Assembly: GCA_003864475.1 (NCBI GenBank) | Contig: BGZO01000007.1 | Span: forward strand, 1 to 51,678 | DNA: 51,678 nt | Reading direction: 5' to 3' | Origin: Candidatus Termititenax persephonae | Lineage (GTDB): Bacteria > Margulisbacteria > Termititenacia > Termititenacales > Termititenacaceae | The notes under the pieces: generated by a model | Database searches by the model: none | Told to the model about the DNA's origin: nothing | The model's input: only the letters and a program-made list of their open reading frames with translations | Program-made: the position numbers and the translations under genes | Shown here: positions 30,825-40,624 of the stretch, piece by piece | How the letters are laid out: each line of letters starts with the position of its first letter | Position numbering within the stretch: the stretch's first letter is position 1

Positions 30825-32243
30825 ATGTCCCAAAATGCCATAATAAAAAGCGGAACAGCCATTGATTATGGGTTTATAAAACTACACCCAGACCTTGAAG
30901 GTTTAATTTGGATTGGCGACGGAAAATATAAAAACTATTCCCCCGATAAAAACCTTGAAAATACTTTTGAACTTAACGGATTTGTATTTTCTTTGGAATT
31001 TAGCAATATGGAAGAGCCGAGTTTAATATATACAAAACTTCCAATAAAAGCGCCAGAAACGCCAGTTGAAAGACCACCATACTGGCCGCGTTATTCTGAT
31101 ATATCGCCGGAACAAAGATTTATGTATCTCCAGCTTTTAACGAACCCATATAATACCAAAACAGATATAGGCTATGTTTTTATTTTGTATTACGGGCTTG
31201 AGCGGCACTTGCTACAGGGAAATTTTGAGCGGGCATATCGTCTTATACTAAAATTAAGAGATGTACACAAAAATAAATCTTTTCAGTATTACACAGCTAA
31301 CGCCCTAATACTTACTGCAAAATTACACAAGCGCGAGGATATGTTGCTTGAATTTTTAGGCTCACTGAATAAAGAATACGAATTGCAATTTTCTGAAAAT
31401 CTTTTACTGTTGTTGTGTTATGAGTTTAATATTTCTATTTCGCCAAAAATAATAATACGCTTGGCTAAAATATTTGAATTTACGAATACAAATTATATAA
31501 AAAAATACCCTGAAATATTCGAGAAAAATTTAAAAGAGACGCTCATAGAAAAATACGGCAATGAGAATTTTTCATTAAATAATGTATTTAATAAAGCGGA
31601 ACTTAAAAAATTGAAATTATCTGACGTAAATATATTTGCAAATATATCTATTTTAAACAAGACATTTCAAGTTCCGCTTATGCGTGAAAACTTTAGGTTG
31701 AAAAACGAACTATATGCAGCCTTGAAACTTGCACACGAAAAAACAAAATCTATGGTTGCTAAAAACAGAAAAAGTGGCAATCCTCTAGCCCCCGTTGCGC
31801 CAAAAAAGAGAAGCCCAAAGAAAAAAGAAGCTCCAGAATTATTGGAGCGGGCGCGGATTCAAGCGGCACGCTCCGCAGGTGAGCGACAAAAAAACATAGT
31901 TAAATCTTCGTCGGTATATACGGGAAAGCTAACATGGGTACGGGATAAATCATGTAATGACAATTGTAAATATTATAATTATTGTGATAAATCCTATGAT
32001 GTAAATGATTCGGAACTTGAAAATTGGCCGCCTCTTGCCTGTTGTGGGCGTTTAAGGCCTGAACTTAAATCAGATGCGGAAATATGGGAACTGACAAGGC
32101 AGGGAAGTGTATCGCCAACTAAAGAGCAAGATAAAACACAGCAAAAAACCGACACCGAATACAAGCCAAACTTTATTTTCGTCCTGATTATAATTTTGGG
32201 ATTTATTTTGCTTGTGTTTACCAAAGTACTGGAAGTATTATAA
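30825..32243 (+). CDS. TerB_N-domain protein with Cys cluster and C-terminal membrane anchor
   Basis: A 472-residue protein. Residues 80-160 carry the TerB N-terminal domain pattern: PPYWPRYSDISPEQRFMYLQ, then ILYYGLERHLLQGNFERAYR. TerB_N occurs in proteins tied to tellurite/phage-resistance type membrane stress systems. Residues 330-365 are basic (KKRSPKKKEAPELLERAR). A cysteine cluster follows (C377, C381, C387, C406, C407), which could bind zinc or an Fe-S cluster. A single hydrophobic helix (about 450-468) at the extreme C-terminus makes it a tail-anchored membrane protein. It sits between a lipoprotein cassette and the phage tail genes, so it is probably cargo (a moron). Confidence 0.65.
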   Translation: MSQNAIIKSGTAIDYGFIKLHPDLEGLIWIGDGKYKNYSPDKNLENTFELNGFVFSLEFSNMEEPSLIYTKLPIKAPETPVERPPYWPRYSDISPEQRFMYLQLLTNPYNTKTDIGYVFILYYGLERHLLQGNFERAYRLILKLRDVHKNKSFQYYTANALILTAKLHKREDMLLEFLGSLNKEYELQFSENLLLLLCYEFNISISPKIIIRLAKIFEFTNTNYIKKYPEIFEKNLKETLIEKYGNENFSLNNVFNKAELKKLKLSDVNIFANISILNKTFQVPLMRENFRLKNELYAALKLAHEKTKSMVAKNRKSGNPLAPVAPKKRSPKKKEAPELLERARIQAARSAGERQKNIVKSSSVYTGKLTWVRDKSCNDNCKYYNYCDKSYDVNDSELENWPPLACCGRLRPELKSDAEIWELTRQGSVSPTKEQDKTQQKTDTEYKPNFIFVLIIILGFILLVFTKVLEVL

Positions 32244-32250
32244 GTTTTTT

Positions 32251-32278
32251 TTGAGAAAAATCCACTTGCCATTAAAAT
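32251..32278 (+). promoter_or_regulatory. Phage tail promoter (copy 1), leaderless start
   Basis: TTGAGA (32251-32256), 16 bases, TAAAAT (32273-32278). The tape measure ATG is six bases after the -10 box, where transcription should begin, and no Shine-Dalgarno sequence precedes it. The block TTTTTGAGAAAAAT...TAAAAT recurs at 37288. Confidence 0.6.
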
Positions 32279-32284
32279 ATATGC

Positions 32285-34354
32285 ATGGCAGAAGATGCAG
32301 GTTATATTTACGCTGGAATTGTTTTCGACACTACGCAACTTGAGCAAGGCGTGGTTAAAGCCCAAGCCTCTGTAGATGCAGTCGAGAAAAAAATTAAAAA
32401 ACAAAACGAAAATATAAGCAATCTTACCCAAAAAAACATAAATGGCTTTTTTAAGGCATGGGAAAAAGGCTTTGCGTCCAGCGGCCAAAGATTGGGGCGA
32501 TTATTGTCCTCGATGTTTAACCCCTTGACGCTTGGTATAGGGGCATTGACTGTAGCCATAGGAAAAGCAACATCTGCAATCTCTGAAGCCATTAAGCGGC
32601 AACGCGATTATAATAAAGCCCTGAAAGATGGCAAGGACATTGCTGCGTCTGCCACAAAAGAAGTTACTAATTATGGAGATAAAGTAAAAACTGCTGGTGA
32701 TAGACAAAAAGTTTTTGTGTCAGCAGTTCAAAAAGCACAAGAGGCGCAACGTAATTACAATCTCGCTATGAAAGAGGCCTCTCGAATAGACGATGGCGAA
32801 AAGCGCAAAGAGGCAGAATTAAATGCCGCAAAGCAACTTAACACCGAAGTTTTTACCAATTTGGAACGGCTCAAGGAATCTCGTGAAAACGGAGAAAAAG
32901 AGCTGGAAGCGGCCCAAAAACGGCTTGAGTTAGCGCAAAAATATGGGGGCTTTTTGGGATACATAAATACCAATGCAAAAAGCGCACTTGATACTATGGA
33001 GATACAGGTAAAAAGCCTGGAAAAACAAAATGCTGAATATGACGAACAGATAAAAACATGGCAAGACCTTGATGCCGAACAACAAAGCTCCATCAAAAAC
33101 TCGGAAACATTGACGCGGACAAAAGAGGAGCAGAAAAAATTAGACGATGAGCGAAAAAAAGTTGAGAGCGCAATAAATGACGCTAATGAAAAAGCGGCCA
33201 TGGAATTGAAACATGCGCAAGAGGATTATAACGCTGGCCACATAACAATCGAGCAGCGCGATGAAAAAATTTTATCCGTAGTAAAGCAACAGCGAGAAAC
33301 GATGCAGGATATACGAGACACGGCTGCCGAATATCCCGACTTGCTAAAAGAAGCCGCGGACAAGGTCGTTGAGCTTGACGGAGCGTTGGGGAAACTCAAC
33401 CAAAAAGGGAAGTCCTGGTTTAATAATTTGCTAGATTGGACGAAAGAAAACGAAAACGCCATTACTGCATCAAAAGATATTTTTGTGGCTATGGTTGATT
33501 TGCAGACCGCCACGATGAATCGCGCACTTGAAGACCAGTTGGCGGTTGTGGAAGAAACATTAGCCGCCCAGCAGGAAATGTTAGATGCGCAATATGAAAT
33601 AACGATGTCTAAACTGGAAGAGGAACGGCAGGCCGCGCTTGAGGCCGCAGGGTTTGTGGCGGCCACTACAGAGGAGAATTTATCCGCGGCGATGGAAGCC
33701 GCTATAGCTTCCGGCGATGAGGGCGTGATATACCGCGAAAAACGCAGGCAGGAAGAACTGAAAATCAATCAGAAATACGACAAGCTGGAAAAACAGGCAG
33801 AACTGGATAAAGAAAAAGCCGAAAAAGAATTACAGGAACAGGCCGCGCGGGAAAAAGCAGACCTTGAGTACCAAATGGCCATGAATACTTGGGAACAGCA
33901 ACTCATACAGGCTCATCTTGATTTGGCCACCGGAATCATAAAATCATGGGCGCAGGGCGGTGGCTTGATTGGTGGAATTCTTGCCGCTCTTACGGCGGCG
34001 GCCGGCGCGATACAAATTCAGACAATTCAGCAAAGTAAACCTAAACAGCCGGCCTTTGCCGCTGGCGGTGTTATAGGTTTGCCGCAAACATACAGTTACG
34101 CAAATGGCGGCATCGTGGACAGCCCGACACCACGCGGCGTGGACGCCGTGCAAGCCACGCTTGCTAACAGAGAGATGATACTTAATGATAGCCAGCAGGC
34201 TAATTTGTTTAATGCTATCAACTCCGGCGCGGTCAATGGCGGAATTAGCCTGACCCTCAACACAATACTGGACAGCGAAATTATTGCCACGAGAACCATT
34301 GAGCTGGTCAATAACGGCATAACCCAAACTATAGATAATCGAATGGTGGTGTAG
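32285..34354 (+). CDS. Phage tail tape measure protein
   Basis: A 689-residue protein, mostly long coiled coil (about 20-530) rich in Lys, Glu, Ala and Gln. It has a hydrophobic segment near residues 75-100 (LTLGIGALTVAIGKA) and a second near 555-580 (GGLIGGILAALTAAAGAIQIQ). A C-terminal glycine-containing region follows (AFAAGGVIGLPQTYSYANGG). This order is characteristic of siphovirus tape measure proteins, which set tail length and help DNA entry. The next two genes match the usual distal tail and tail-tip positions. The gene is relatively short for the family. Start chosen at the ATG following the TAAAAT box. Confidence 0.85.
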   Translation: MAEDAGYIYAGIVFDTTQLEQGVVKAQASVDAVEKKIKKQNENISNLTQKNINGFFKAWEKGFASSGQRLGRLLSSMFNPLTLGIGALTVAIGKATSAISEAIKRQRDYNKALKDGKDIAASATKEVTNYGDKVKTAGDRQKVFVSAVQKAQEAQRNYNLAMKEASRIDDGEKRKEAELNAAKQLNTEVFTNLERLKESRENGEKELEAAQKRLELAQKYGGFLGYINTNAKSALDTMEIQVKSLEKQNAEYDEQIKTWQDLDAEQQSSIKNSETLTRTKEEQKKLDDERKKVESAINDANEKAAMELKHAQEDYNAGHITIEQRDEKILSVVKQQRETMQDIRDTAAEYPDLLKEAADKVVELDGALGKLNQKGKSWFNNLLDWTKENENAITASKDIFVAMVDLQTATMNRALEDQLAVVEETLAAQQEMLDAQYEITMSKLEEERQAALEAAGFVAATTEENLSAAMEAAIASGDEGVIYREKRRQEELKINQKYDKLEKQAELDKEKAEKELQEQAAREKADLEYQMAMNTWEQQLIQAHLDLATGIIKSWAQGGGLIGGILAALTAAAGAIQIQTIQQSKPKQPAFAAGGVIGLPQTYSYANGGIVDSPTPRGVDAVQATLANREMILNDSQQANLFNAINSGAVNGGISLTLNTILDSEIIATRTIELVNNGITQTIDNRMVV

Positions 34355-34355
34355 G

Positions 34356-35276
34356 ATGATTTTTTTGCCGAACGAAACCAAAGAAATGCGCATGTATTCC
34401 GAACACGAATACGCTTTTAACCCAGAGGACTTTTGGGTTTATCAGTACAACGCGCCGAGGATATATGACAGTTATTCCCAGCTTGAAGAAGGCTATGCCA
34501 TGACAGACCTTGACGACACCGCATATCAAAACAACATTTTATTTAAAGGCGACGGAGCGGTAATCACCGGACATTTTTCAGAGCCGACACCGGTCAATAG
34601 TTTGATATTAGGAAACTGCAACGGACACTCTTGTCAGTTGTCGCTTTCCGGTCAGGGCGGGACAGAGGATTTGTGGGGCGGCGTAACGGAACTTCTTACG
34701 GAAAATAATCAATATTTATTGGCGGAAAACGGTTATCGTTTGGCGGCGGACGGGGATAATCCCGAATTGCCAATTAGCAGACAGCTCGCGCCCGGCCAGT
34801 CCCAGCCGTCTAGCCTTGACCAAAAACTATGGATATACCACAACTTGACTACATTTCTGGCAACCGATTTTTCGCTGACTATTTACGGATCAGAACCGGT
34901 AAGCTTATGCTATCTTTACATCGGCATGAGGACGGGCTTGCCGAGGCCGGAGACAATATCCGCGCAAATGGACATCAACAGCACGTATTCGCGCAACGCC
35001 TATGGTCAGGTATCCGGCATGAGACAGAGAAGCTTTAGGAGTGTTGCGGCTAGTTATCCTCTGATGGACGACCGCCAGCGGCGCATAGTAGAGGAGTATG
35101 TAAATAACGTGCAAACTTGCGAGCCGCATGTCATCAACCCAATGCATCACAAACAGGAATATATCCAGCCGATGTACTGCACGCTTGCCGCCAACAAATT
35201 GGGAAATCAGAAAAATAAAAACCTGCGCGGCTGGTGGTGGGAAGGCAACGACTTGAGCTGGTCAGAGGCGGAATAA
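34356..35276 (+). CDS. Distal tail (Dit-like) protein by position
   Basis: A 306-residue protein one base after the tape measure gene. It is beta-rich with many Tyr, Asn and Gly residues: a start with EHEYAFNPEDFWVYQ, a middle with LNG-like turns (SLILGNCNGHSCQLSLSG), and a C-terminal HKQEYIQPMYC. In siphophages the gene after the tape measure is usually the distal tail protein, the hub linking tube and baseplate. No direct family motif is recognised, so the name rests on synteny. Its stop overlaps the next start (TAATG). Confidence 0.55.
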   Translation: MIFLPNETKEMRMYSEHEYAFNPEDFWVYQYNAPRIYDSYSQLEEGYAMTDLDDTAYQNNILFKGDGAVITGHFSEPTPVNSLILGNCNGHSCQLSLSGQGGTEDLWGGVTELLTENNQYLLAENGYRLAADGDNPELPISRQLAPGQSQPSSLDQKLWIYHNLTTFLATDFSLTIYGSEPVSLCYLYIGMRTGLPRPETISAQMDINSTYSRNAYGQVSGMRQRSFRSVAASYPLMDDRQRRIVEEYVNNVQTCEPHVINPMHHKQEYIQPMYCTLAANKLGNQKNKNLRGWWWEGNDLSWSEAE

Positions 35277-37255
35277 TGCAAACGCTTTTGGAAATAAGCT
35301 ATACATCAGAGCTGCTAATATCGACGATATACGACACTCCGGTCTGGCGTATTTTGCTCTGGCGCATAGGAGAAATGCTGGATTTTATGCAGGATACTTA
35401 TAATACCACTCCGATAAAAGTTGACAGCGTGCGTGTGGGTTTGCAGCAGTACTCACTTGCGCTGTCTATCGAAGCGGTCAAGGCCGAAGCGCAAACTTAC
35501 TATATTGAGGATAATTGGTTGTATGTCCACTACAAAGCCCTAGAGGAAAATGCCGAATATGCGTCTGCGCAAGATTGGCGCGTGGACAAAGACTACAATA
35601 CCACGCAAGGCTTTACCGATGGCGACGCTCTGGTGATAAGCGGCTTTAAGTATCAACCTAGGCTTTCCACTCCGGCGGCGCAAAAAATATCTAGCGACTT
35701 ATACAAATACGACAAAATGAAATTCAACACGTCCAAACTGACGTTAAATCGCAAATATAGCCCAGATTATTATTATAATTTTTTTGGCAATAAGAGCGTG
35801 CTGAAAACGCCAGATGGAGAGGTTATCTCTGACCATTTTATCGAAAAAATAAATATCACGGACAGCACGGTAAATTTTGAATTGAAAGACAGCCGCGCCA
35901 GATTGACCGATATGGTAGTCGCGCAACAGCCAGTTTTTTTTAACGAAAACGGAAACAACGTTGTAGACCCGGAAGCCAAAAAACAATATTTGCAAGATGC
36001 TGTCGGATATTGCCGAGGCGTGCCGTGCGTGTGCTTGAATGGTTATGCTTTTGATACGATGAATAAAAGAATTTACCGCGCCTGTTTTGATACATTCGTA
36101 CCCGATAGAAGTCTTATCATGGACGGCAGAGAAATTGCTGTAGAGATTGAGATAGAGAACGGCTGGCTTCCTTTGTCTTTTTCTCCTGCGCCTGACCCAA
36201 GTACAAGTGCGCCAATATACTGGATAGAAACCGTACAGGAAGCCGACGAAAAGGGCGGCAGTCATACCACAACGGTTATCTGCGTGCCTATATATGTCGC
36301 CCACCCACCAGAGGCCGGAACAGCAATTCCAACTTACCATGATACGCCTCGCAGAGTGCGTGTTACCGGCTGGTTTCACGCGGAAAGATTTTCTGTAGCG
36401 GAAAGAGACCATATTACGCGCCCGTACGAAATATTGCGCTACCTCATTGAGCGGTGGTCTAGTCTGCCTTACTCCATGGATAACTGGGACATTGAAGAAT
36501 TAAGCAGCGAACTTGGCTTGCTAAATAATTTTCCCGTTGGAATTTTTATAGAAAAGCCGACTGATTTTTTCAACATCATCGAAAAACTACAGAATGGCTC
36601 GCGATACGGCTGGACATTATGCACCAATAACGCCAAATTGACCGCACGCGTTGACCTGCCACCGCATGACATCTATACGGGGCAAGGACGCCAGATCGCC
36701 AAGACCATAAAATCTACCGATATAATGGCATGGCCGGAACGCAAAATCAGCACCAATGCGGACACATACGCATCGTCCATTGATATAGGATACAGCAGGC
36801 TCTATAGCGCAAGTGATGAAGAAGCAAACGATATTAGATATATAGATTCATCGCTTGAGACTGTTATTTTACGCCAGCGACGTATACCGAAAAGATTGCA
36901 GATAGACACGTTACTTAAAAATGAGATTGACGCAAGAGCGCGTGCGTCTGACTATCTCAATGATTATAAAAATATCAATATCACGGTGGACGGCATTAAA
37001 TTACACGGCAAAAAATGGTTTGGCTTGCGGCAGTATGATTACATAAATATCGACCTTTCGATTAAGGGACTGGACGTGCAAAAATTCTCGCCTGCTCAAC
37101 AGGCGTTCCTGTCCGCACTGGGCGTGGACATATCACCGGATAACGTCGGCGCAGAAAAATACGGCAACGATAATATAATTATGAAAGTTATGCAGGTTCA
37201 AACCGATATATACAACGAAACTGTAACGCTTAATTTGCGTTCGATGAATTTGTAA
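35276..37255 (+). CDS. Tail-tip/baseplate protein (Tal-like by position)
   Basis: A 659-residue protein starting MQTLLEISYTSELL at the TAATG overlap. It is rich in Tyr, Asp and aromatic residues throughout, with strands and short helices as in phage tail-associated hub proteins. Segments such as DSVRVGLQQYSLALSIEA, WRVDKDYNTTQGFTDGDALV and the C-terminal VMQVQTDIYNETVTLNLRS fit the tail hub/endopeptidase-tail group. No lysin domain is obvious. Position third after the tape measure supports a tail-tip role. Confidence 0.6.
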   Translation: MQTLLEISYTSELLISTIYDTPVWRILLWRIGEMLDFMQDTYNTTPIKVDSVRVGLQQYSLALSIEAVKAEAQTYYIEDNWLYVHYKALEENAEYASAQDWRVDKDYNTTQGFTDGDALVISGFKYQPRLSTPAAQKISSDLYKYDKMKFNTSKLTLNRKYSPDYYYNFFGNKSVLKTPDGEVISDHFIEKINITDSTVNFELKDSRARLTDMVVAQQPVFFNENGNNVVDPEAKKQYLQDAVGYCRGVPCVCLNGYAFDTMNKRIYRACFDTFVPDRSLIMDGREIAVEIEIENGWLPLSFSPAPDPSTSAPIYWIETVQEADEKGGSHTTTVICVPIYVAHPPEAGTAIPTYHDTPRRVRVTGWFHAERFSVAERDHITRPYEILRYLIERWSSLPYSMDNWDIEELSSELGLLNNFPVGIFIEKPTDFFNIIEKLQNGSRYGWTLCTNNAKLTARVDLPPHDIYTGQGRQIAKTIKSTDIMAWPERKISTNADTYASSIDIGYSRLYSASDEEANDIRYIDSSLETVILRQRRIPKRLQIDTLLKNEIDARARASDYLNDYKNINITVDGIKLHGKKWFGLRQYDYINIDLSIKGLDVQKFSPAQQAFLSALGVDISPDNVGAEKYGNDNIIMKVMQVQTDIYNETVTLNLRSMNL

Positions 37256-37290
37256 AATTTTTCATTTATGTTTTTTCTCTAAAAACCTTT

Positions 37291-37318
37291 TTGAGAAAAA
37301 TGACTTCCGTAATAAAAT
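37291..37318 (+). promoter_or_regulatory. Phage tail promoter (copy 2)
   Basis: TTGAGA (37291-37296), 16 bases, TAAAAT (37313-37318), the same boxes and spacing as at 32251. Here a leader of about 20 bases with a GAAAGGA ribosome binding site precedes the ATG at 37347. An 8-bp inverted repeat (TTTTTCTC/GAGAAAAA) overlaps the -35 box and may terminate the upstream transcript. Confidence 0.6.
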
Positions 37319-37346
37319 TATAAACAACACGAGAAAGGACAATTCG

Positions 37347-37832
37347 ATGGCCGACGAACAGGCAGTAAAAATCTCCGCTTTACCGGCGCATAGCGGAAAC
37401 ACAATAGCCTCTGGGTCATTATTCCCGATGACTAATATGGCAGGCGAACCGGTTACGGAGAAGCTGACTATTGAGCAGTTGACGGCTGCATTATCGTCAG
37501 TAGGCGGCGTGATACTGACTGCTACGCTTACCACAAGTGGGGAAACCAAGACATTTAATTATGGCACTACGACAACGCTTGTTACCACGGATATAAACGG
37601 GCTTGCATTGCCTAACGGCGCAGGTGTTGCCTTCGCAAATCTCAATGCAGGTAATACGATTTTTCTGTTTCACTCCGATAATAGTTTTGCGGCGGCAATT
37701 ACCGTTAGGGTTAAAGTTACGGTCAGCCAGATAACGGCCAATACTATTTTGCTTGAGCCGCCGGTCAAATCGGTCAACTGGGCAAAGGGCGTGGTCGTCC
37801 TTGACGGCAATAATATCAACGTGGAGTACTAA
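37347..37832 (+). CDS. Phage tail fibre-associated protein
   Basis: A 161-residue protein, Thr/Ala/Gly-rich, beginning MADEQAVKISALPAHSGNTI. This start resembles the N-terminal attachment peptide of many phage fibre or appendage proteins (KISxLPxxSxxT pattern followed by a GSLFPMTN-type strand). The rest is beta-rich. It is one base before the tail fibre gene. Probably a fibre adaptor, short fibre or spike. Confidence 0.55.
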   Translation: MADEQAVKISALPAHSGNTIASGSLFPMTNMAGEPVTEKLTIEQLTAALSSVGGVILTATLTTSGETKTFNYGTTTTLVTTDINGLALPNGAGVAFANLNAGNTIFLFHSDNSFAAAITVRVKVTVSQITANTILLEPPVKSVNWAKGVVVLDGNNINVEY

Positions 37833-37833
37833 C

Positions 37834-39933
37834 ATGGCGCAAATGACACTAAACAATGCTTTGGCAAAAATAAAAACTGATATTGGCGACGACGCGATAG
37901 CATCAGGCGCGCTGACGGCCACGGACATAGCCACGGCTAAAATCGCGCTGACCAAAGGCGATGCGACAGTAATAAATATCTCCCTGTCGGACTTACAAAA
38001 TATCCTGCTCAAACGCTCCGCGACGCACGCCAACGGGTCAACCAATTTAAACAACAATGACAATAACGACGGCTTTTCCGCACTGTCTACCGAAACTGAC
38101 ACCAACTCCATAGGCGGTTTAGAAACCAACTCCGAAGCGGATAATCCAGTAGTGGCCGGAATGTATCTAAAACATAACGTAAATACGGACGACAATGTGC
38201 GGATATTGCTCATGAATAACGGCACGACAAAAGAGGCTTATTTGCTAAAGAATAAAGCCGTACCGACAACAAGAAATGCTATTGCCCCGAACGACAAACT
38301 TGTTAATCTGGGAGAAATAAATACCCTGATCGCTACGGCCTTGTCCACTTTTTCGGACGGCGGTTTGAAAACTCCGGTGTCGCTGGATAAAGAGAGCAAC
38401 CTGCCGGATATAGCGACAGCGGAAAAAGGCGATTATTATGTTATTGCCGACATGGACGTAAAGTCTCCCGACGTGCAGAAACAAGGCCGCGCCTGGTACA
38501 ATCCCGATGAAAGCACCACGGACTGGCAGAAAATAGTTGACTTGGTGCAAGCCCCTGACGACGAAACCATCGTGCTTAACGAGGATAGCCAGTTAGCAAT
38601 TAGCGAAGATTTGGTAGACCTTATCGATGGCGCGGTGCAGGGAAGCCAGATAGACACGTCCGAACCCACCGCAAGCAGCACGGACAATCAACTTACATCG
38701 GCTAAAAGATTATGGGAAATGTTCGGCGCGGCATTATCGACGCTGACCACAACAGCAAAAACGGTGGTGGGTGCGATAAATGAGTTGGTGTCCGGCAAGG
38801 CCGACAAAGTAACTTCTGCCACTTCCGGCAATTTTGCCGGACTGGACAGTAACGGTAATCTTTCGGACAGCGGTAAAAAGACAGCGGACTTCGCCACGGC
38901 ATCGCAAGGAACGAAAGCGGATAACGCGCTTCAGCCAGTAACAAACCCGACAGCAGGTAATTTTGCCTCGTTGACTTCGGGCGGAGCGGTGCAGGACAGC
39001 GGCGCAAAGACATCTGATTTTGCCACCGCCGCGCAGGGGGGGAAGGCCGACACAGCCGTACAGCCTGCGGACTTGGCTTTTAGCCCAATCCCTGCCGCCC
39101 TGCTCACCGCTTTATACGCCGAGGGATTTAACACTTCAGCTTCCGGCAACGCCCTTGCCGCCGCGCTAATCGCGCTGGCCAACAACAGCCAGTATTCAGG
39201 CTATGTGAATTTCGAGACCAAGACCGGCATGAATTTGCCCAACACGACCGGCACGGGATTTACCGGCACGCTCAAATTGTACAAATCCATAACCGGCGCT
39301 TACGTCCGCGCGGAATTATTTATGGAAGGCGACAGAACGACCATATCCATAGCAGGAGCGTGGGAGTGCAAATGGCTGATAACTAGCGGCAACGCTAACC
39401 TGCAAACTTTAAATGCGTATTCCCCTAGAGGCTGGACTAACTTAATGCCGCCAACCAGCATAATAAACCCCTCGATAATTTGGCGCGACGGGACAAAATC
39501 CAATTTATTTACTGTCAGCCAGACAGCGGCTAATGTCGTATCTTTTGCTTACACGGCTGGTTCTGCGTGGGCGATCAATACTGCCGGTACTGCGATTTCC
39601 TTTCCGCTGTTTCAGGCAGGCACTGTAATTTATGATTTGCAGGGCATAAATGATATAACGCTAACCACCTCGACGTTCACTTTTCAACCCCTTTTAATTG
39701 GCGCGGCTATAACAATAGGCGTTCGCATCACACCTACAAATGGCTTGGAGTGGTGTTACAGTATTGACGAGCCAACTGTTTTTAGGAATATTGCGTTTCA
39801 AAAATTTATACCAGTTTGTATTATCGACCAGTCCAGCATATTAGTTCCTTTTGACAATTATGTTAATCGCTGGACGGCAAACGCGGCTCACACTCTGACC
39901 TACTTTTCAGCGCAAGTGAATACCCTGACGTAA
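37834..39933 (+). CDS. Phage tail fibre protein
   Basis: A 699-residue protein, start chosen at the ATG 37834 because the upstream in-frame residues lie within the previous gene. It carries tandem repeats typical of fibre shafts: NFAGLDSNGNLSDSGKKTADFA, NFASLTSGGAVQDSGAKTSDFA, and NAL/AVQP spacers around residues 325-415. The N-terminus (TLNNALAKIKTDIGDDAIA) likely attaches to the tail. The C-terminal 280 residues are a distinct beta-rich, aromatic domain, presumably the receptor-binding tip. No chaperone gene follows. Confidence 0.75.
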   Translation: MAQMTLNNALAKIKTDIGDDAIASGALTATDIATAKIALTKGDATVINISLSDLQNILLKRSATHANGSTNLNNNDNNDGFSALSTETDTNSIGGLETNSEADNPVVAGMYLKHNVNTDDNVRILLMNNGTTKEAYLLKNKAVPTTRNAIAPNDKLVNLGEINTLIATALSTFSDGGLKTPVSLDKESNLPDIATAEKGDYYVIADMDVKSPDVQKQGRAWYNPDESTTDWQKIVDLVQAPDDETIVLNEDSQLAISEDLVDLIDGAVQGSQIDTSEPTASSTDNQLTSAKRLWEMFGAALSTLTTTAKTVVGAINELVSGKADKVTSATSGNFAGLDSNGNLSDSGKKTADFATASQGTKADNALQPVTNPTAGNFASLTSGGAVQDSGAKTSDFATAAQGGKADTAVQPADLAFSPIPAALLTALYAEGFNTSASGNALAAALIALANNSQYSGYVNFETKTGMNLPNTTGTGFTGTLKLYKSITGAYVRAELFMEGDRTTISIAGAWECKWLITSGNANLQTLNAYSPRGWTNLMPPTSIINPSIIWRDGTKSNLFTVSQTAANVVSFAYTAGSAWAINTAGTAISFPLFQAGTVIYDLQGINDITLTTSTFTFQPLLIGAAITIGVRITPTNGLEWCYSIDEPTVFRNIAFQKFIPVCIIDQSSILVPFDNYVNRWTANAAHTLTYFSAQVNTLT

Positions 39934-39943
39934 GGAAAATGAA

Positions 39944-40213
39944 ATGGACATCTCGGACATCATCAATTACATCGTTACCATTGTCGGTCTGGGCGCGTCC
40001 TTTGTCAGCATTGGTGTGTCCTACGGGTCGCTGAAAAACAAAGTTGAGCAGCACGCCGAGGACATCAAAAACCACCGCGAAAATATCGGCAAGCTGTTTG
40101 ATGCGCAGCGCGATGTGTCCACGCTCACCGCGAAGCTGGAAGGGCGGTTGGAAGTTATAGAGACCACGCTCAACCGCATAGCCGAAAAGATTGAGCGCGT
40201 GCTGGAGAGGTAA
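39944..40213 (+). CDS. Small membrane protein with coiled coil (XhlA/holin-like)
   Basis: An 89-residue protein with an N-terminal hydrophobic helix (about residues 4-27, DIINYIVTIVGLGASFVSIG), followed by a long helix with heptads (LKNKVEQHAEDIKNHRENIG...). This is the reverse of the usual XhlA order but matches phage hemolysin/holin-associated helper proteins. It directly precedes the endolysin, consistent with a lysis role. Confidence 0.6.
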   Translation: MDISDIINYIVTIVGLGASFVSIGVSYGSLKNKVEQHAEDIKNHRENIGKLFDAQRDVSTLTAKLEGRLEVIETTLNRIAEKIERVLER

Positions 40214-40216
40214 ATA

Positions 40217-40624
40217 ATGGGCTACAGACCGCAACATTACAAGATACAGGAGCTGGTCAATCCGAAACTCCTATCGGAGTTTGGCGAGGCTAAATGCTGG
40301 GAAATGTTAGATGCTGATTTGCTTTACATGGCCGACGCTATAAGGGATAAGTACGGGGCTATCGGAGTTAATTATGGCGGCCTTGTGGACTGCGGCTTGA
40401 GGGACTGGCGCAACCCGACGACTGGAAGCAGCGCAAGCGCGCACTGCCATGGCAAAGCATTAGATTTACATATCTTAAACATTCCGCAGACAGTAGGGGC
40501 TTATGACAAAGTGCGCGAGGAGTTACTCGACAATGCTATGTTTTTGCGGCTCTGTTTTGAGACCGGCGTTAATTGGCTACACATCGACATAAATAATCGT
40601 GAATACCGGACGTTTAGCGCATGA
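40217..40624 (+). CDS. M15-family peptidase endolysin
   Basis: A 135-residue enzyme of the VanY/M15A peptidase group, cleaving peptidoglycan cross-links. The zinc motifs are visible: SAHCHGKALDLH (S-x-H-x-x-G-x-A-x-D pattern, near residues 72-84) and WLHIDI (the second His and Asp, near 117-122). It has no signal peptide, so it needs the holin for release. It overlaps the following small gene by four bases (ATGA). Confidence 0.85.
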   Translation: MGYRPQHYKIQELVNPKLLSEFGEAKCWEMLDADLLYMADAIRDKYGAIGVNYGGLVDCGLRDWRNPTTGSSASAHCHGKALDLHILNIPQTVGAYDKVREELLDNAMFLRLCFETGVNWLHIDINNREYRTFSA

